DNA of 64,000 bases, from assembly GCF_001757105.1 (NCBI RefSeq), contig NZ_MDHN01000039.1:21020-85019 (forward strand), given 5' to 3'. The notes beneath the pieces were generated by a model. It was not told the origin of the DNA and searched no databases. It worked only from the letters and a program-made list of their open reading frames with translations. Position 1 is the stretch's first letter, and every line of letters begins with the position of its first letter. Origin of the DNA: Alteromonas confluentis (lineage in GTDB: Bacteria > Pseudomonadota > Gammaproteobacteria > Enterobacterales > Alteromonadaceae). Below are positions 18,541 to 28,941 of this stretch, piece by piece. Both the position numbers and the translations under genes were made by a program.

Positions 18541-18573
18541 TCTGACTTCGTAATTCGCTATAGCGATAAATAG

Positions 18574-18606
18574 AAAGCCTCTGCATTTTGCAGAGGCTTT
18601 TTTTTA
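18574..18606 (+). terminator. intrinsic terminator after the Oar-like gene
   Basis: AAAGCCTCTGCA and TGCAGAGGCTTT pair in a 12-base stem around TTT, followed by further T residues, 33 bases after the stop. Confidence 0.92.
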
Positions 18607-18730
18607 CATGTAGAAAACCATGAGGATATTTAACTAGCGATGACACACGCTGGCATCCATTGGCAATCATTGCACTCAATGAACAGAGTAGAAGAAGGGA
18701 AGGGCTTTCTGATGCTGAATTTCAGACATA

Positions 18731-18757
18731 AAAAAAGCGCCTGCGGCGCTTTTTTTC
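18731..18757 (-). terminator. intrinsic terminator of rpsT
   Basis: A6-GCGCC and GGCGC-T6 arms pair around TGC, just beyond the minus-strand rpsT stop. Symmetric A and T runs allow it to act on both strands. Confidence 0.9.
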
Positions 18758-18772
18758 TTCTCGTCAGATGTC

Positions 18773-19033
18773 TTACAGCGCTTTAATTTGCGCAGCCAGA
18801 CGGCTCTTATGACGAGCAGCTTTGTTCTTGTGAATCAAACCTTTGGTTGCCATTCTGTCAAGAATCGGAGTAGCAGCTGCCAGTGCAGTTTGTGCACCTT
18901 CTTTATCGCCAGCAGCGATAGCAGCAACAACTTTCTTGATGCTTGTACGAGTCATGGAGCGACGGCTGGCATTATGCTGACGACGCTTTTCGGCTTGAAT
19001 TGCACGTTTCTTAGCAGACTTAATGTTAGCCAA
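18773..19033 (-). CDS. rpsT: 30S ribosomal protein S20
   Basis: S20 is a small helical protein that binds 16S rRNA at the base of the 30S subunit. The 86-residue sequence is basic with the family N-terminus [20 protein letters not shown] and central [15 protein letters not shown]. The only suitable start is TTG (19031-19033), seven bases after GGGAG. E. coli rpsT also starts with UUG, where the weak start is part of autogenous control, so I read this as conserved. Its divergent neighbour is murJ, the same arrangement seen in many gammaproteobacteria. Confidence 0.97.
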   Translation of the reverse strand: MANIKSAKKRAIQAEKRRQHNASRRSMTRTSIKKVVAAIAAGDKEGAQTALAAATPILDRMATKGLIHKNKAARHKSRLAAQIKAL

Positions 19034-19182
19034 GGTGTAACTCCCAAAATAAATACATGTCTAAAAAATAGGGTGCGGATTATGCTCATCCGGCGACCAA
19101 ATGTCAAACTATTTTGCCCGACACCGCAGGAAAAATAGTTATTAAGATTGCGCAATAAAGGCATCCCCCGTGAGATGCGCGG

Positions 19183-19191
19183 ATTATAGCA
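19183..19191 (-). promoter_or_regulatory. extended -10 promoter of rpsT
   Basis: The minus strand reads TGCTATAAT, a consensus extended -10 element, followed by the GC-rich discriminator CCGCGC. Such discriminators are typical of stringently controlled ribosomal promoters. No good -35 is visible. The 313-base gap 19034-19346 between rpsT and murJ holds nothing else I can name except a possible murJ -10, TATAGT at 19304-19309. Confidence 0.6.
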
Positions 19192-19346
19192 GGGCAAATG
19201 GGGGAATTCATCTGTATGTCATGTTTTTTTCATGTTTAATTTAACACGCTGTTTCAACGTAGATTATTTAATCGTGGAGATTTCGCCTGACCCTTGCTTC
19301 CGTTATAGTGGCGGTCTGAATTTTTGCAGGTAAAAGCAGGGCGAGT

Positions 19347-20906
19347 GTGTCAGGGAAATTATTAAAATCAGGAATTATTGTGAGTGTCATGACATTCCTG
19401 TCACGTATTCTGGGATTGGTCCGAGACGTGGTGGTGGCCAGGCTCATGGGAGATGGTGCAGCGGCCGACGTGTTTTTTTTCGCCAATAAAATACCCAACT
19501 TCTTGCGTCGCCTCTTTGCCGAAGGGGCCTTCGCCCAAGCCTTTATTCCTGTATTAACCGAAGTTCACCATGACGAAGACAAAGCGCAAATGCGTGCTTT
19601 TATTGCCCGGGTGAGCGGAACGCTAGGTGCGATTGTCTTTGTGGTAGCTATTGTCGGTGTTATCGCCTCGCCAGTGTTAACGGCGCTGTTTGGTACCGGC
19701 TGGTTCATTGCCTGGATGGAAGGCGAGGAGGCCGGGGATAAATTTGAGTTGGCATCGGTGATGCTGAAAATTACGTTTCCTTATCTGGCCTTTATTACGC
19801 TGACCGGATTGTCCGGCGCCATCTTGAATACCATGAACCGGTTTGCGGTGGCGGCATTTACGCCGGTGTTGCTGAACGTGTGTATTATTGCCTGTGCCTG
19901 GTTTCTTGCGCCGGTATTTTCCCAGCCTGCATTTGCCCTCGCATGGGGGGTATTCATTGGTGGTATTGTGCAACTGGCGTTTCAAATTCCATTCCTTTAC
20001 CGGGCAGGGTTGCTGGTTAAGCCCAAGTGGGGCTGGCATGACCCTCAGGTGGTGAAAGTACGCACGCTGATGATACCTGCCTTATTCGGTGTGTCGGTGG
20101 GGCAGATCAACCTGCTGTTCGACACCTTAATAGCCAGTTTCCTGGTAACCGGTTCTATCAGCTGGCTATATTACTCAGACCGTTTGCTGGAATTCCCACT
20201 GGGCTTATTTGGTATTGCCATCGCCACTGTCATTTTGCCCACGTTGTCGCGCAATCATGTAGCAAAAGATCCTGCGGCTTTTAGTGGCAACATGGACTGG
20301 GGCGTTCGTATGGTGTCGCTACTGGGCATTCCTGCCGCTGTAGGGCTTGCCTTTATGGCAGAACCCTTGATGACGGTGATATTCCAGCGCGGCGAATTCA
20401 GCGTGGAAACCGCGAAAATGGCATCTTACTCATTGATTGCCTATGCCTGCGGCCTGATTAGTTTCATGTGGGTGAAAGTATTAGCGCCCGGGTTTTATTC
20501 CCGACAGGATACCAAAACGCCGGTGAAATTCGGCATCTGGTGCATGATTGCCAATATGGTGTTTAACCTGATTTTCGCCATTCCGTATGGTTATATCGGT
20601 CTGGCCATTGCCACCTCACTTTCCGCTACGCTAAACGCTGGTTTGCTTTACGTTACCTTACATAAAATGGGCGTGTATCAGGCGTCGAAGGAAACCGTAT
20701 TATTCCTGGTAAAGGTGATACTGGCGAGTGTGGCGCTGGCGGCGGTGATTTTGTACTTCGATGTGGGCGATGCCTTTTATGACTTTGCGCTCACCGAACA
20801 GATTTTTCACGTGGCACTAACAATTGGCTGTGCCGCTGCTGTATTTTTCACCATTTTGCTGATTCTGGGCGTTCGAATTCGCCACTTTAAGGCAATTGGC
20901 GGATAA
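19347..20906 (+). CDS. murJ: lipid II flippase
   Basis: MurJ (MviN) flips undecaprenyl-linked peptidoglycan precursor across the inner membrane. The 519-residue protein is almost entirely hydrophobic helices, consistent with 14 transmembrane segments of the MOP superfamily. Family blocks include TFLSRILGLVRDVVVARLMG near the N-terminus, FFANKIPNFLRRLFAEGAFAQ, and the central LYYSDRLLEFPLGLFGIAIATVILP. The start is GTG, six bases after AGGG. It lies divergent from rpsT and 90 bases upstream of ribF, which has its own promoter. Confidence 0.97.
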   Translation: MSGKLLKSGIIVSVMTFLSRILGLVRDVVVARLMGDGAAADVFFFANKIPNFLRRLFAEGAFAQAFIPVLTEVHHDEDKAQMRAFIARVSGTLGAIVFVVAIVGVIASPVLTALFGTGWFIAWMEGEEAGDKFELASVMLKITFPYLAFITLTGLSGAILNTMNRFAVAAFTPVLLNVCIIACAWFLAPVFSQPAFALAWGVFIGGIVQLAFQIPFLYRAGLLVKPKWGWHDPQVVKVRTLMIPALFGVSVGQINLLFDTLIASFLVTGSISWLYYSDRLLEFPLGLFGIAIATVILPTLSRNHVAKDPAAFSGNMDWGVRMVSLLGIPAAVGLAFMAEPLMTVIFQRGEFSVETAKMASYSLIAYACGLISFMWVKVLAPGFYSRQDTKTPVKFGIWCMIANMVFNLIFAIPYGYIGLAIATSLSATLNAGLLYVTLHKMGVYQASKETVLFLVKVILASVALAAVILYFDVGDAFYDFALTEQIFHVALTIGCAAAVFFTILLILGVRIRHFKAIGG

Positions 20907-20920
20907 ACAGTGCGCAACGA

Positions 20921-20949
20921 TTGGTATTACGTGGCGGGTCGTTTATAAT
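20921..20949 (+). promoter_or_regulatory. sigma-70 promoter of the ribF-ileS-lspA-fkpB-ispH unit
   Basis: TTGGTA (20921-20926) and a perfect TATAAT (20944-20949) are separated by 17 bases, 47 bases before the ribF start. This is one of the best sigma-70 matches in the window. Confidence 0.68.
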
Positions 20950-20996
20950 CGCGAGCTTTGTAAATTAGCCTTCGGTGAACAGGAAACCTGCAGCAA

Positions 20997-21923
20997 GTGG
21001 AATTAATTCGCGGTCTTCATAATCTGCGCCCCGAACATAGTGGGTGTGTTCTCACCATTGGTAAATTTGATGGCGTACACCGCGGGCACCAGGCTGTGCT
21101 GGCGAATGTACATGAAAAAGCCCGACGTTTAGGGCTACCATCCACTGTGATGGTTTTTGAGCCACAACCAGAAGAACTGTTCAGCCCGGACACGGCACCG
21201 GCGAGACTGAGCACCTTACGGGAAAAATACCAGTTACTCAAAGAACAGTCGGTAGACCGTTTGCTGTGCGTGCGCTTTGATGAATATTTTGCCAGCCAAA
21301 CAGCGGATACCTTCATTGAAGAACTGTTGGTTGAGCGTCTTGGCGTGAAATTTCTCGTTGTGGGAGATGATTTTCGCTTCGGCCGTGGTCGTCGCGGCGA
21401 TTTCTCCATGCTGGAACGTGCTGGTGAAGCCATGGGCTTTGATGTGGTCAGTACGCAGAGCTTTATGGTGGATGATTGCCGCATAAGCTCTACCGCAGTG
21501 CGTGAAGTGCTCGCCAAAGGTGAATTTGAAAAAGCCGGTAACATGTTGGGACGACCTTTTGTTATCGATGGCCGGGTTGTGCACGGTGACAAGAAAGGCC
21601 GCACTATTGGCTTTCCTACTGCAAACGTATTATTGAAGCGGTCCCGCCCGGCCATTAACGGCGTATTTGCCGTTACTGTAGATGTGCAGGGCGAGCGTTT
21701 TTACGGCGTTGCTAATGTGGGTGCCAGACCAACGGTGCAGGGCAAGCGCACCCAGTTAGAAGTGCATATTTTCAACTATACAGGCACCCTGTATGGTGAA
21801 CAGATCAAGGTTTATCCGGTGAAAAAACTCCGTGATGAACAAAAGTTCGACTCTTTCGACGAACTGAAACAACAGATACAGCGTGATGCGGAAGCGGCAA
21901 AAGCCCTTTTCGGTATCGCCTGA
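20997..21923 (+). CDS. ribF: bifunctional riboflavin kinase / FAD synthetase
   Basis: RibF phosphorylates riboflavin to FMN and adenylates FMN to FAD. The N-terminal nucleotidyltransferase domain shows GKFDGVHRGHQAVL (residues 23 on) and the late motif ISSTAVRE. The C-terminal flavokinase domain shows GRVVHGDKKGRTIGFPTANV, with the kinase PTAN motif. The GTG start gives MELIRGLHNL, aligned with the family N-terminus, although AGGA is 13 bases away. At 308 residues it is normal size. It heads the run with ileS, lspA, fkpB and ispH. Confidence 0.97.
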   Translation: MELIRGLHNLRPEHSGCVLTIGKFDGVHRGHQAVLANVHEKARRLGLPSTVMVFEPQPEELFSPDTAPARLSTLREKYQLLKEQSVDRLLCVRFDEYFASQTADTFIEELLVERLGVKFLVVGDDFRFGRGRRGDFSMLERAGEAMGFDVVSTQSFMVDDCRISSTAVREVLAKGEFEKAGNMLGRPFVIDGRVVHGDKKGRTIGFPTANVLLKRSRPAINGVFAVTVDVQGERFYGVANVGARPTVQGKRTQLEVHIFNYTGTLYGEQIKVYPVKKLRDEQKFDSFDELKQQIQRDAEAAKALFGIA

Positions 21924-21983
21924 GTTTTAAATCAAATTGTTGCGGGCAACTCGCAACGGCAGGTGGACGGAAATAACGAGTTT

Positions 21984-24803
21984 ATGAGCGATTACAAACC
22001 GACATTGAATTTACCGGAAACGCCATTCCCTATGCGCGGTAACTTGGCGCAAAGAGAACCGGCGATGCTTAAAAGCTGGCAGGAAAAAGGCCTGTATAAG
22101 CAAATTCGCGAAGCAAAGGCAGGTAAGAAACCTTTTATTCTGCACGATGGCCCTCCTTATGCGAACGGTGATATTCACATTGGTCACGCGGTAAACAAGA
22201 TTCTTAAGGACATTATCGTTAAAGCCAAAGGCATGTCTGATTTCGACGCCCCTTACGTGCCGGGTTGGGACTGTCACGGTCTGCCTATTGAACTGATGGT
22301 AGAAAAGAAAGTCGGTAAGCCTGGCGTAAAAGTGTCTGCCGCCGAGTTCCGTCAGAAGTGCCGTGAGTATGCGCAAAAGCAAATCGATGGTCAGATGGCA
22401 GATTTTATCCGTTTAGGCGTGTTTGGCGACTGGGATAAGCCCTATAAAACCATGGATTTCCAGTCTGAAGCCGATATCATTCGCGCGCTGGGCAAAATCG
22501 TAGACTCGGGCCACCTGGAAAAAGGCTTCAAGCCAGTTCACTGGTGTACAGACTGTGGTTCTGCATTGGCAGAAGCGGAAGTTGAATATAAAGATAAAGT
22601 GTCTCCTGCTATCGACGTAAAATTCCCGCTAGCTGATGTGGATGCGATTGGTGCGGCGTTTGGTGTATCTGCCGATGACCTGGAAGCGCACAATGCTTCC
22701 GCCGTTATCTGGACCACCACACCCTGGACACTGCCTGCTAACCGCGCTATCAGCCTGCACCCTGAACTGACTTACTCGCTGGTTGAGCTCAACGGCGGCG
22801 ACTGGATCATCCTGGCGGAAGATCTGGTTGAAAGCTGTATGTCTCGCTACAGCGTGGAAAACTACAAAACTGTTGCGACTTGTGTTGGTCAGGCGCTGGA
22901 AAAACTTACCGTTAACCATCCGTTCCTGGATATCACCGTGCCGTTTATTCTTGGCGACCATGTGACCACCGACTCGGGTACCGGCTTGGTGCATACTGCG
23001 CCTGCACACGGTGTAGACGACTTTAATGTGGGTAAACAATACGGCATCGAAGTGTATAACCCGGTAGCCAATAACGGGGTGTATAACGATGAAACGCCGC
23101 TGTTTGCCGGTCAGTTCGTGTTTAAAGCCAATAAGCCAATCATTGAGAAGCTGGAAGAAAACGGCAACCTGCTACTGAACATCAATTACGAGCACAGCTA
23201 TCCACATTGCTGGCGCCACAAAACACCTATCATTTTCCGTGCAACCCCGCAGTGGTTCATCAGCATGGACAAGAAAGGTCTGCGCAAAGCTTCACTGGAA
23301 CAAATTGAAAAGACCGAGTGGATACCAGAATGGGGTCAGAACCGCATTGAAAAAATGGTAGAGGGTCGTCCTGACTGGTGTATTTCCCGCCAGCGCACCT
23401 GGGGCGTGCCTATTCCCTTGTATGTACATGGCGTTTCCGGCGAATTGCACCCACAAACTGATTCCATCATCGAAACTGTAGCAAAAGCGGTGGAAGAGAA
23501 GGGCATTCAGGCCTGGTGGGATCTGGACGATGCAGAACTGCTCGGTGCCGATGCAGACCAGTATGAAAAAGTACTGGATACCCTGGATGTATGGTTCGAT
23601 TCAGGTGTAACCCACTATTTTGTGGTTGAGCGTCGTGATGACATTCCGGCCAGCGCAGATTTATATCTCGAAGGTTCTGACCAACACCGTGGTTGGTTTA
23701 TGTCTTCACTGATGACTTCAACTGCCATGTACGGCCACGCGCCCTATAAAGAAGTGCTGACTCATGGCTTTACCGTAGACGCGCAGGGCCGCAAGATGTC
23801 CAAGTCTATCGGTAACGTGATTGCACCGCAGCAGGTGACCAACAAGCTGGGCGCTGACATTCTGCGTCTGTGGGTGGCATCTACAGATTATCGTGGTGAG
23901 ATTGCGGTATCTGACGAAATTCTTAAGCGTGCTGCTGATGCCTATCGTCGTCTACGCAATACTGCCCGATTCCTGTTGTCGAACCTCAACGGTTTCGACC
24001 CGAAAGCACACGCGGTTGCGGCTGAAGATATGGTGGCATTAGATCGTTGGATTGTTGCCCGTACCGAAAAACTACAGCAGGAACTGATTGAAGCTTATAG
24101 CAACTACGACATGCTGGTGGTATCTCAGAAGCTGATGCACTTCTGCTCTATTGAACTGGGCAGTTTCTATCTGGATATCATTAAAGACCGTCAGTACACC
24201 GCCAAAGGCGACAGCAACGCCCGTCGTTCATGTCAGACGGCGCTGTACCACATCATTGAAGCTCTGGTTCGCTGGATGGCGCCAATCACCAGCTTTACTG
24301 CACAGGAAATCTGGGAAGCCCTGCCGGGTGAGCGCAGTGAATTTATTTTCACTGAAGCCTGGTATGAAGGCCTGAGCGGTTTCGCCACTGACGGTGGTTT
24401 TGACGACGCTTATTGGCATAAAGTCATGACAGTGAAAGATGCGGCTAACCAGGCCATGGAGCAGGCTCGTAAAGACGGCAAGCTGGGTGGTTCACTGGAA
24501 GCCAACATCAGACTGTATGCCGATGAAGCCCTGTTTGATGTGCTCGCTAAGCTTGAAGACGAATTGCGCTTCGTACTCATCACCTCCGGTGTTGAGCTTG
24601 CGCCGCTTGCGGATAAGCCAGATTCAGCGTTGGCGACTGAGTTATTAGGCCTGTTCATCGAAGTTGAAAAGAGCGCGGGCGAGAAGTGCGTACGCTGCTG
24701 GCATCACCGCGAAGACGTGGGTAGCCACGATGCACATCCTGAACTGTGTGGTCGTTGTGTGACCAACGTAGACGGCGAAGGGGAAACGCGTCAGTATGCC
24801 TAA
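21984..24803 (+). CDS. ileS: isoleucyl-tRNA synthetase
   Basis: This class I synthetase charges tRNA-Ile and edits misactivated valine. The start ATG at 21984 gives [19 protein letters not shown], matching the family N-terminus and a length of 939 residues (E. coli 938). The HIGH motif is at residues 65-68 and KMSKS at 604-608. The CP1 editing domain lies between ([27 protein letters not shown]). The C-terminal zinc-binding segment [12 protein letters not shown] with CGRCV is present. An in-frame GTG at 21963 would add seven residues and is unlikely. lspA overlaps its 3' end by eight bases. Confidence 0.98.
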   Translation: MSDYKPTLNLPETPFPMRGNLAQREPAMLKSWQEKGLYKQIREAKAGKKPFILHDGPPYANGDIHIGHAVNKILKDIIVKAKGMSDFDAPYVPGWDCHGLPIELMVEKKVGKPGVKVSAAEFRQKCREYAQKQIDGQMADFIRLGVFGDWDKPYKTMDFQSEADIIRALGKIVDSGHLEKGFKPVHWCTDCGSALAEAEVEYKDKVSPAIDVKFPLADVDAIGAAFGVSADDLEAHNASAVIWTTTPWTLPANRAISLHPELTYSLVELNGGDWIILAEDLVESCMSRYSVENYKTVATCVGQALEKLTVNHPFLDITVPFILGDHVTTDSGTGLVHTAPAHGVDDFNVGKQYGIEVYNPVANNGVYNDETPLFAGQFVFKANKPIIEKLEENGNLLLNINYEHSYPHCWRHKTPIIFRATPQWFISMDKKGLRKASLEQIEKTEWIPEWGQNRIEKMVEGRPDWCISRQRTWGVPIPLYVHGVSGELHPQTDSIIETVAKAVEEKGIQAWWDLDDAELLGADADQYEKVLDTLDVWFDSGVTHYFVVERRDDIPASADLYLEGSDQHRGWFMSSLMTSTAMYGHAPYKEVLTHGFTVDAQGRKMSKSIGNVIAPQQVTNKLGADILRLWVASTDYRGEIAVSDEILKRAADAYRRLRNTARFLLSNLNGFDPKAHAVAAEDMVALDRWIVARTEKLQQELIEAYSNYDMLVVSQKLMHFCSIELGSFYLDIIKDRQYTAKGDSNARRSCQTALYHIIEALVRWMAPITSFTAQEIWEALPGERSEFIFTEAWYEGLSGFATDGGFDDAYWHKVMTVKDAANQAMEQARKDGKLGGSLEANIRLYADEALFDVLAKLEDELRFVLITSGVELAPLADKPDSALATELLGLFIEVEKSAGEKCVRCWHHREDVGSHDAHPELCGRCVTNVDGEGETRQYA

Positions 24804-25311
24804 ATTACTCACCGATACCGGGCTGCGCTTTTTATGGATTAGCGCAGTGGTTATCGCGCTGGATTTGTGGAGCAAGTACGAAATTATCGGCAACATGGCA
24901 TTGTCTGAATCTGTTGAGATCATGCCATTTTTTAACTTCACCTATGTGCGTAACTACGGTGCGGCGTTCAGCTTTCTTCATGACGCCTCAGGTTGGCAAC
25001 GCTGGTTTTTCACCGGTATTGCTGTTGTGGTTAGCACAATTATCCTGTGGTGGCTGAAGCAGTCAGACAAACAGCAGCGTTTGCTGCCCGTGGCATTCTG
25101 CTTCATTCTGGGCGGTGCTATCGGCAACGTCTACGACAGGCTGGTACATGGTTTTGTAATTGATTTTCTTGATTTTTACGTGGGTTCCTGGAGCTGGCCC
25201 GCGTTTAATCTGGCTGACAGTGCGATTTTTATCGGTGCGGCCTTGCTGGTTTGGGACATGCTGACCAACAAAGACAGCAATAAATCGTCCGAACAAACCC
25301 GCGCAAAATAA
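24796..25311 (+). CDS. lspA: lipoprotein signal peptidase (signal peptidase II)
   Basis: LspA is the inner-membrane aspartyl protease that cleaves lipoprotein signal peptides after lipidation. Four hydrophobic segments are visible. The catalytic aspartates are Asp114 in GNVYDRL and Asp141 in FNLADSAIF. The [11 protein letters not shown] block is typical. The length is 171 residues. The start codon overlaps the end of ileS by eight bases, suggesting translational coupling, and fkpB follows after 16 bases. Confidence 0.98.
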   Translation: MPKLLTDTGLRFLWISAVVIALDLWSKYEIIGNMALSESVEIMPFFNFTYVRNYGAAFSFLHDASGWQRWFFTGIAVVVSTIILWWLKQSDKQQRLLPVAFCFILGGAIGNVYDRLVHGFVIDFLDFYVGSWSWPAFNLADSAIFIGAALLVWDMLTNKDSNKSSEQTRAK

Positions 25312-25327
25312 GTGGTAGGAGCTTGTA

Positions 25328-25783
25328 ATGACAGATAACGTGATCAATGAAAAATCTGAAGTGATTATGCACTTCGATCTTAAGCTAGAAGATGGTTCTG
25401 CCGCTGACAGCACGCGTCTGGCCAATAAGCCTGCAAAACTGGTTATGGGCGACGGTAGCTTAACGCCAAATTTCGAAGCCTGTTTGCTAGGTTTGACCAA
25501 GGGCGACAAAAAAGCATTCACGCTGGCCCCTGAAGACGCGTTTGGTCATTCAAATCCAGACAGTATTCATCATATGGAACGCAGCCGTTTTAGCAGCGAA
25601 CTCAAGCTGGAAGAAGGCATGATTGTGGCGTTTGCACAACCAAATGGTGCGGAAGTCCCAGGCATTGTGCGCAGCATTGCGGGAGATTCCGTTACGGTAG
25701 ACTTCAACCACCCGCTTGCAGGGCAAACTGTTATTTTTGATGTTGAAATTGTTGATGTGATCAACAGCGCTGAACAGGCGTAA
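25328..25783 (+). CDS. fkpB: FKBP-type peptidyl-prolyl isomerase, SlpA class
   Basis: This is a small cytoplasmic FKBP with an inserted IF chaperone flap, as in SlyD and SlpA. The FKBP parts are VIMHFDLKLEDGSAADST and LVMGDGSLTPNFEACLLGL, with the flap from about 70 to 125 and the C-terminal NHPLAGQTVIFDVEIVDV. It has 151 residues and no histidine-rich tail, so it is SlpA/FkpB rather than SlyD. Placement between lspA and ispH is the conserved location. It is one of four prolyl isomerases in this window, with Tig, PpiD and SlyD. Confidence 0.96.
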   Translation: MTDNVINEKSEVIMHFDLKLEDGSAADSTRLANKPAKLVMGDGSLTPNFEACLLGLTKGDKKAFTLAPEDAFGHSNPDSIHHMERSRFSSELKLEEGMIVAFAQPNGAEVPGIVRSIAGDSVTVDFNHPLAGQTVIFDVEIVDVINSAEQA

Positions 25784-25795
25784 ACGGAGTCAGTA

Positions 25796-26740
25796 ATGCA
25801 AATTCATCTTGCTAATCCCCGTGGTTTTTGTGCTGGTGTCGACCGGGCTATTACCATTGTAGAGCGTGCGCTGGAAATGTTTAGTCCGCCTATCTATGTA
25901 CGCCACGAAGTTGTGCATAATAAATTCGTGGTTGATGGCTTAAAAGACCGTGGTGCGCTGTTCGTCGATGAGCTCAATGAGGTGCCTGATGACAGTATCG
26001 TGATCTTTTCTGCTCACGGTGTGTCTCAAGCAGTGCGACAGGAAGCAGAATCTCGCGGCCTGAAAGTGTTCGATGCCACGTGCCCATTGGTAACTAAAGT
26101 GCATATGGAAGTGACTCGCGCCAGTAAAACAGGCACAGAATGTATTCTTATCGGTCACGCTGGTCATCCCGAAGTGGAAGGCACCATGGGGCAATACGAT
26201 AATCCGGAAGGCGGCATTTATCTGGTGGAGTCTTCTGACGATGTGGCAAAACTGGAAGTCAAAGACCCAGAGCATCTTTATTTTTGCAGTCAAACTACGC
26301 TATCGGTAGACGACACGGCAGACGTGATTGATGCGCTACGTGACAAGTTTCCAGCTATCTCTGGCCCCCGTAAAGATGATATTTGCTATGCCACTCAGAA
26401 TCGTCAGGATGCCGTTCGTGAACTTGCCGGTGATTGTGAAGTCCTGTTGGTCGTAGGGGCCACAAACAGCTCAAACTCTAATCGTCTGCGCGAGTTGGCG
26501 GAAAAGATTGGTGCAAAGGCCTATCTGATTGCGGATGAAACCTGTATTCAAAAAGCATGGCTGGAAGGTGTGCAGCATATTGGTGTAACGGCCGGTGCGT
26601 CGGCGCCTGAAGTATTGGTTCAGCGCGTGGTTTCGCAACTCAAAGCATGGGGCGCAGAAACTGCATCAGAGCGTCCTGGACGCGAAGAAAACGTAGAATT
26701 TGCAGTACCTAAAGAGCTACGCGTCAAACAAGTTAGCTAA
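25796..26740 (+). CDS. ispH: 4-hydroxy-3-methylbut-2-enyl diphosphate reductase
   Basis: IspH is the last enzyme of the non-mevalonate isoprenoid pathway, reducing HMBPP to IPP and DMAPP with an iron-sulfur cluster. The three cluster cysteines are Cys12 ([10 protein letters not shown]), Cys96 (FDATCPLV) and Cys197 ([11 protein letters not shown]), all at the E. coli positions. Substrate-binding histidines occur in RHEVVHN and [11 protein letters not shown]. The length of 314 residues is normal. It ends the ribF operon 12 bases after fkpB and is followed by a hairpin. Confidence 0.98.
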   Translation: MQIHLANPRGFCAGVDRAITIVERALEMFSPPIYVRHEVVHNKFVVDGLKDRGALFVDELNEVPDDSIVIFSAHGVSQAVRQEAESRGLKVFDATCPLVTKVHMEVTRASKTGTECILIGHAGHPEVEGTMGQYDNPEGGIYLVESSDDVAKLEVKDPEHLYFCSQTTLSVDDTADVIDALRDKFPAISGPRKDDICYATQNRQDAVRELAGDCEVLLVVGATNSSNSNRLRELAEKIGAKAYLIADETCIQKAWLEGVQHIGVTAGASAPEVLVQRVVSQLKAWGAETASERPGREENVEFAVPKELRVKQVS

Positions 26741-26765
26741 ATTATTCCTCAGTCTTTCCCCTCTA

Positions 26766-26786
26766 ACGGGGCGAATTTCGCCCCGT
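26766..26786 (+). terminator. GC-rich hairpin after ispH
   Basis: ACGGGGCGA and TCGCCCCGT form a nine-pair perfect stem with a three-base loop 25 bases after the ispH stop. No T tract follows (GAATTATAC), so termination may be partial or factor-assisted. Confidence 0.6.
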
Positions 26787-26904
26787 GAATTATACTATTC
26801 AATACCCATTACCCCCTGCTGATACTTATCTAACACCGCCCTTAATGTAGGATTATTGCGGGAAAGGTTTATTTTTCGGCAACTTCGACATAGGTATTCA
26901 GGTT

Positions 26905-27522
26905 ATGCGTCAGCATACGTTGCAACAGCGTCAGTCTGGTGTGGGCTTCATTGAAGTCCTCATTACCCTGTTCGTGCTCGCTATTGGCCTGCTCGGCGTT
27001 GCTTCATTGCAGTTTGTTGGTTCATTTGCTAATCGCGATGCAATTAGTCGAACACAGTCTGAACTGGTTGCCGAACAGGTAGCCGAACGCCTTCGGGCAG
27101 CCACACGCCCAGCAGTCGCAGGCGATGGTCTGGTGGTTAACAACGAATATTTTGTTGCCAACAATTATAATTTTGCAGAGCTTTCCTGCGGCTCTGATGA
27201 TCCCTACGCCTGTCATTGTTTAGCGCGCCCTTCTGCCATACCAGACTGTGAAGGCGGAACATGCAGTGAAGCGCAAATGGCCCAGTACGACGCGTGGTCA
27301 TTGTCTTGCTCTGCAGTGCAGACCAACAAAACGATTACGCTTAATGTGAATTGTACCGACAGCAACGGCGGCGATACGGATACCTGCTCAGCCGGATCGC
27401 GCATTCACATCATACTCACCTGGCCAGTAACAAATTCTGCCAATCAGAAATACTCTCTGAATAATCGATGCAACGATACAAATACCAGTAATGCCTGCGT
27501 GGTTAAGGATGTCACCCTATGA
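26905..27522 (+). CDS. pilV: type IV minor pilin PilV
   Basis: PilV is a minor prepilin of the tip or initiation complex. The leader MRQHTLQQRQSG precedes G|VGFIEVLITLFVLAIGLLG, with Glu at +5, and the helix carries the PilV-type segment LLGVASLQ. The C-terminal part contains about ten cysteines, more than usual, suggesting several disulfides in the periplasm. At 205 residues it is of usual size. It opens the pilV-pilW-pilX-pilY1-pilE operon, and its stop overlaps the pilW start by four bases. Confidence 0.93.
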   Translation: MRQHTLQQRQSGVGFIEVLITLFVLAIGLLGVASLQFVGSFANRDAISRTQSELVAEQVAERLRAATRPAVAGDGLVVNNEYFVANNYNFAELSCGSDDPYACHCLARPSAIPDCEGGTCSEAQMAQYDAWSLSCSAVQTNKTITLNVNCTDSNGGDTDTCSAGSRIHIILTWPVTNSANQKYSLNNRCNDTNTSNACVVKDVTL

Positions 27523-28358
27523 ACCAGCGCGGCTTTTCACTTGTTGAGTTGATGATCGCTTTAGTTTTAGGGCTAGTGATAAGTGGTGCGGTAATTCAAA
27601 CCATGATCAGCTCCAGAGTCACCAACTCTCTTAATCAATCGGTGGGACAGGTGCAAGAGTCTGGACGTTTCATCATGGCACGTTTCGGCCGCGAGCTGAT
27701 GGAAGTCGGGCGATATGATTCTATTGTAACGACGGTCGACGGCACTGTGGATTCTGCGATTGAAGCCGCATTTGTCCAAAATCGCCCCATCGGCCTGTCG
27801 GGAGACTATCTGTCTGATATCAACTTAGGGGCCAAACAAGGTGCATCAGGCGTCAGTGACGAACTGGTAGTCAATCAACTGGGCAGCGAAGACTGCACAG
27901 GCAATCGCTTTGGTTATCCTGATGGTACGCAATTTCATGTTGTTAACCGCTATTACGTTAATGACAACAAACTGTATTGCACCGGTTATGACGGCCGAGT
28001 ATTGAGAGGCCTCCGTGCTTCCGCTATTGCAAGTCGTTCGGTGATCCTGATGGATAACGTGGAAAGTTTTCAGGTGCAGTATGGGGTGACCGATTCGGTG
28101 ACCACTTCACAAGGGCAAGCGGTGCGCTATGTGACTGCAAGCCAGTTACCCGCATTGCGAACAGCCGGGCGTCAGGCAGTCGCGATCAGGCTTGGAATTT
28201 TATTGATGAGCGACCGCTCTGAAGTCAGTCAGATTGCACCTCGCGACATTGCTGTATTGAATGAAGCCGCCATTAAAACCGATAACGACCGGTACTATCA
28301 GGTGTTTACCCAAACCCTGGCACTGCGCAATATGAAAAATTTTGTGAGGAGTTTGTGA
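27519..28358 (+). CDS. pilW: type IV minor pilin PilW
   Basis: PilW is a GspJ-like minor prepilin. The leader MNQR precedes G|FSLVELMIALVLGLVISGAV, with Glu at +5. The rest shows the PilW pattern QSVGQVQESGRFIMARFGRELMEVGRY and a C-terminal TLALRNMKN, which is highly typical. It has 279 residues. It overlaps pilV by four bases (ATGA), and its stop overlaps the pilX start, indicating a tightly coupled operon. Confidence 0.94.
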   Translation: MNQRGFSLVELMIALVLGLVISGAVIQTMISSRVTNSLNQSVGQVQESGRFIMARFGRELMEVGRYDSIVTTVDGTVDSAIEAAFVQNRPIGLSGDYLSDINLGAKQGASGVSDELVVNQLGSEDCTGNRFGYPDGTQFHVVNRYYVNDNKLYCTGYDGRVLRGLRASAIASRSVILMDNVESFQVQYGVTDSVTTSQGQAVRYVTASQLPALRTAGRQAVAIRLGILLMSDRSEVSQIAPRDIAVLNEAAIKTDNDRYYQVFTQTLALRNMKNFVRSL

Positions 28359-28930
28359 TGCACGTTAATAGTCGCCAGCAGGGAATGGTGCTTATTCTGG
28401 CATTGCTGGTGTTGATTTCTCTTACCATCTTAGGGGTCAGCGCCGTGTCATCCAGTCTTGGCCAAAATAAAATGGCCGTGACGATGCAGCGTTCAGGTAT
28501 GGCCTTTGACGCCGCCGAAGCGGCGTTGGCCGGGGTGTTTTTCGAAGCTGAAGATGAAATTTTGCTGGTTGACCCGGCCAGAACCGACCCGCTTTCTGAG
28601 GCTCGACAAGCTGCAGTTTTCGACCCTGAAAACGATACCCTCATGTGCAATGACGCGCGCTGGACAACCCGCCGGGTAACCGCCGCAGGTTTGTCTGTTG
28701 GCGCAGAGCATACCAATACCGGCAACTATCAAAATGACATGCGCACTGACAGTTGGTCGCGCACTGCGTTTGTCCGTGAACAAGCTTGTCGCGGTTCGAG
28801 CAATGTCATTGGTGGCAGCAATGTAAACTGTCACGTTTTCGTGATTAAAGGATGTGGCGCAGTTGCTGAGCGAAACAGTGTCGTAGCCAATACGGTCACG
28901 GCTGCCGTTGTAGCCCCCGCATCGCAGTAG
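28358..28930 (+). CDS. pilX: type IV minor pilin PilX
   Basis: PilX is the GspK-like minor prepilin of the tip complex. The leader MHVNSRQQ precedes G|MVLILALLVLISLTILGVSAV, lacking Glu at +5 as is normal for PilX. The segment RSGMAFDAAEAAL is the family signature. I start at ATG 28358 because GAGGAG lies seven bases upstream; a GTG at 28355 is also in frame. It overlaps the pilW stop by one base, and pilY1 follows after 11 bases. Confidence 0.93.
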   Translation: MHVNSRQQGMVLILALLVLISLTILGVSAVSSSLGQNKMAVTMQRSGMAFDAAEAALAGVFFEAEDEILLVDPARTDPLSEARQAAVFDPENDTLMCNDARWTTRRVTAAGLSVGAEHTNTGNYQNDMRTDSWSRTAFVREQACRGSSNVIGGSNVNCHVFVIKGCGAVAERNSVVANTVTAAVVAPASQ

Positions 28931-28941
28931 GAGTGATGACC

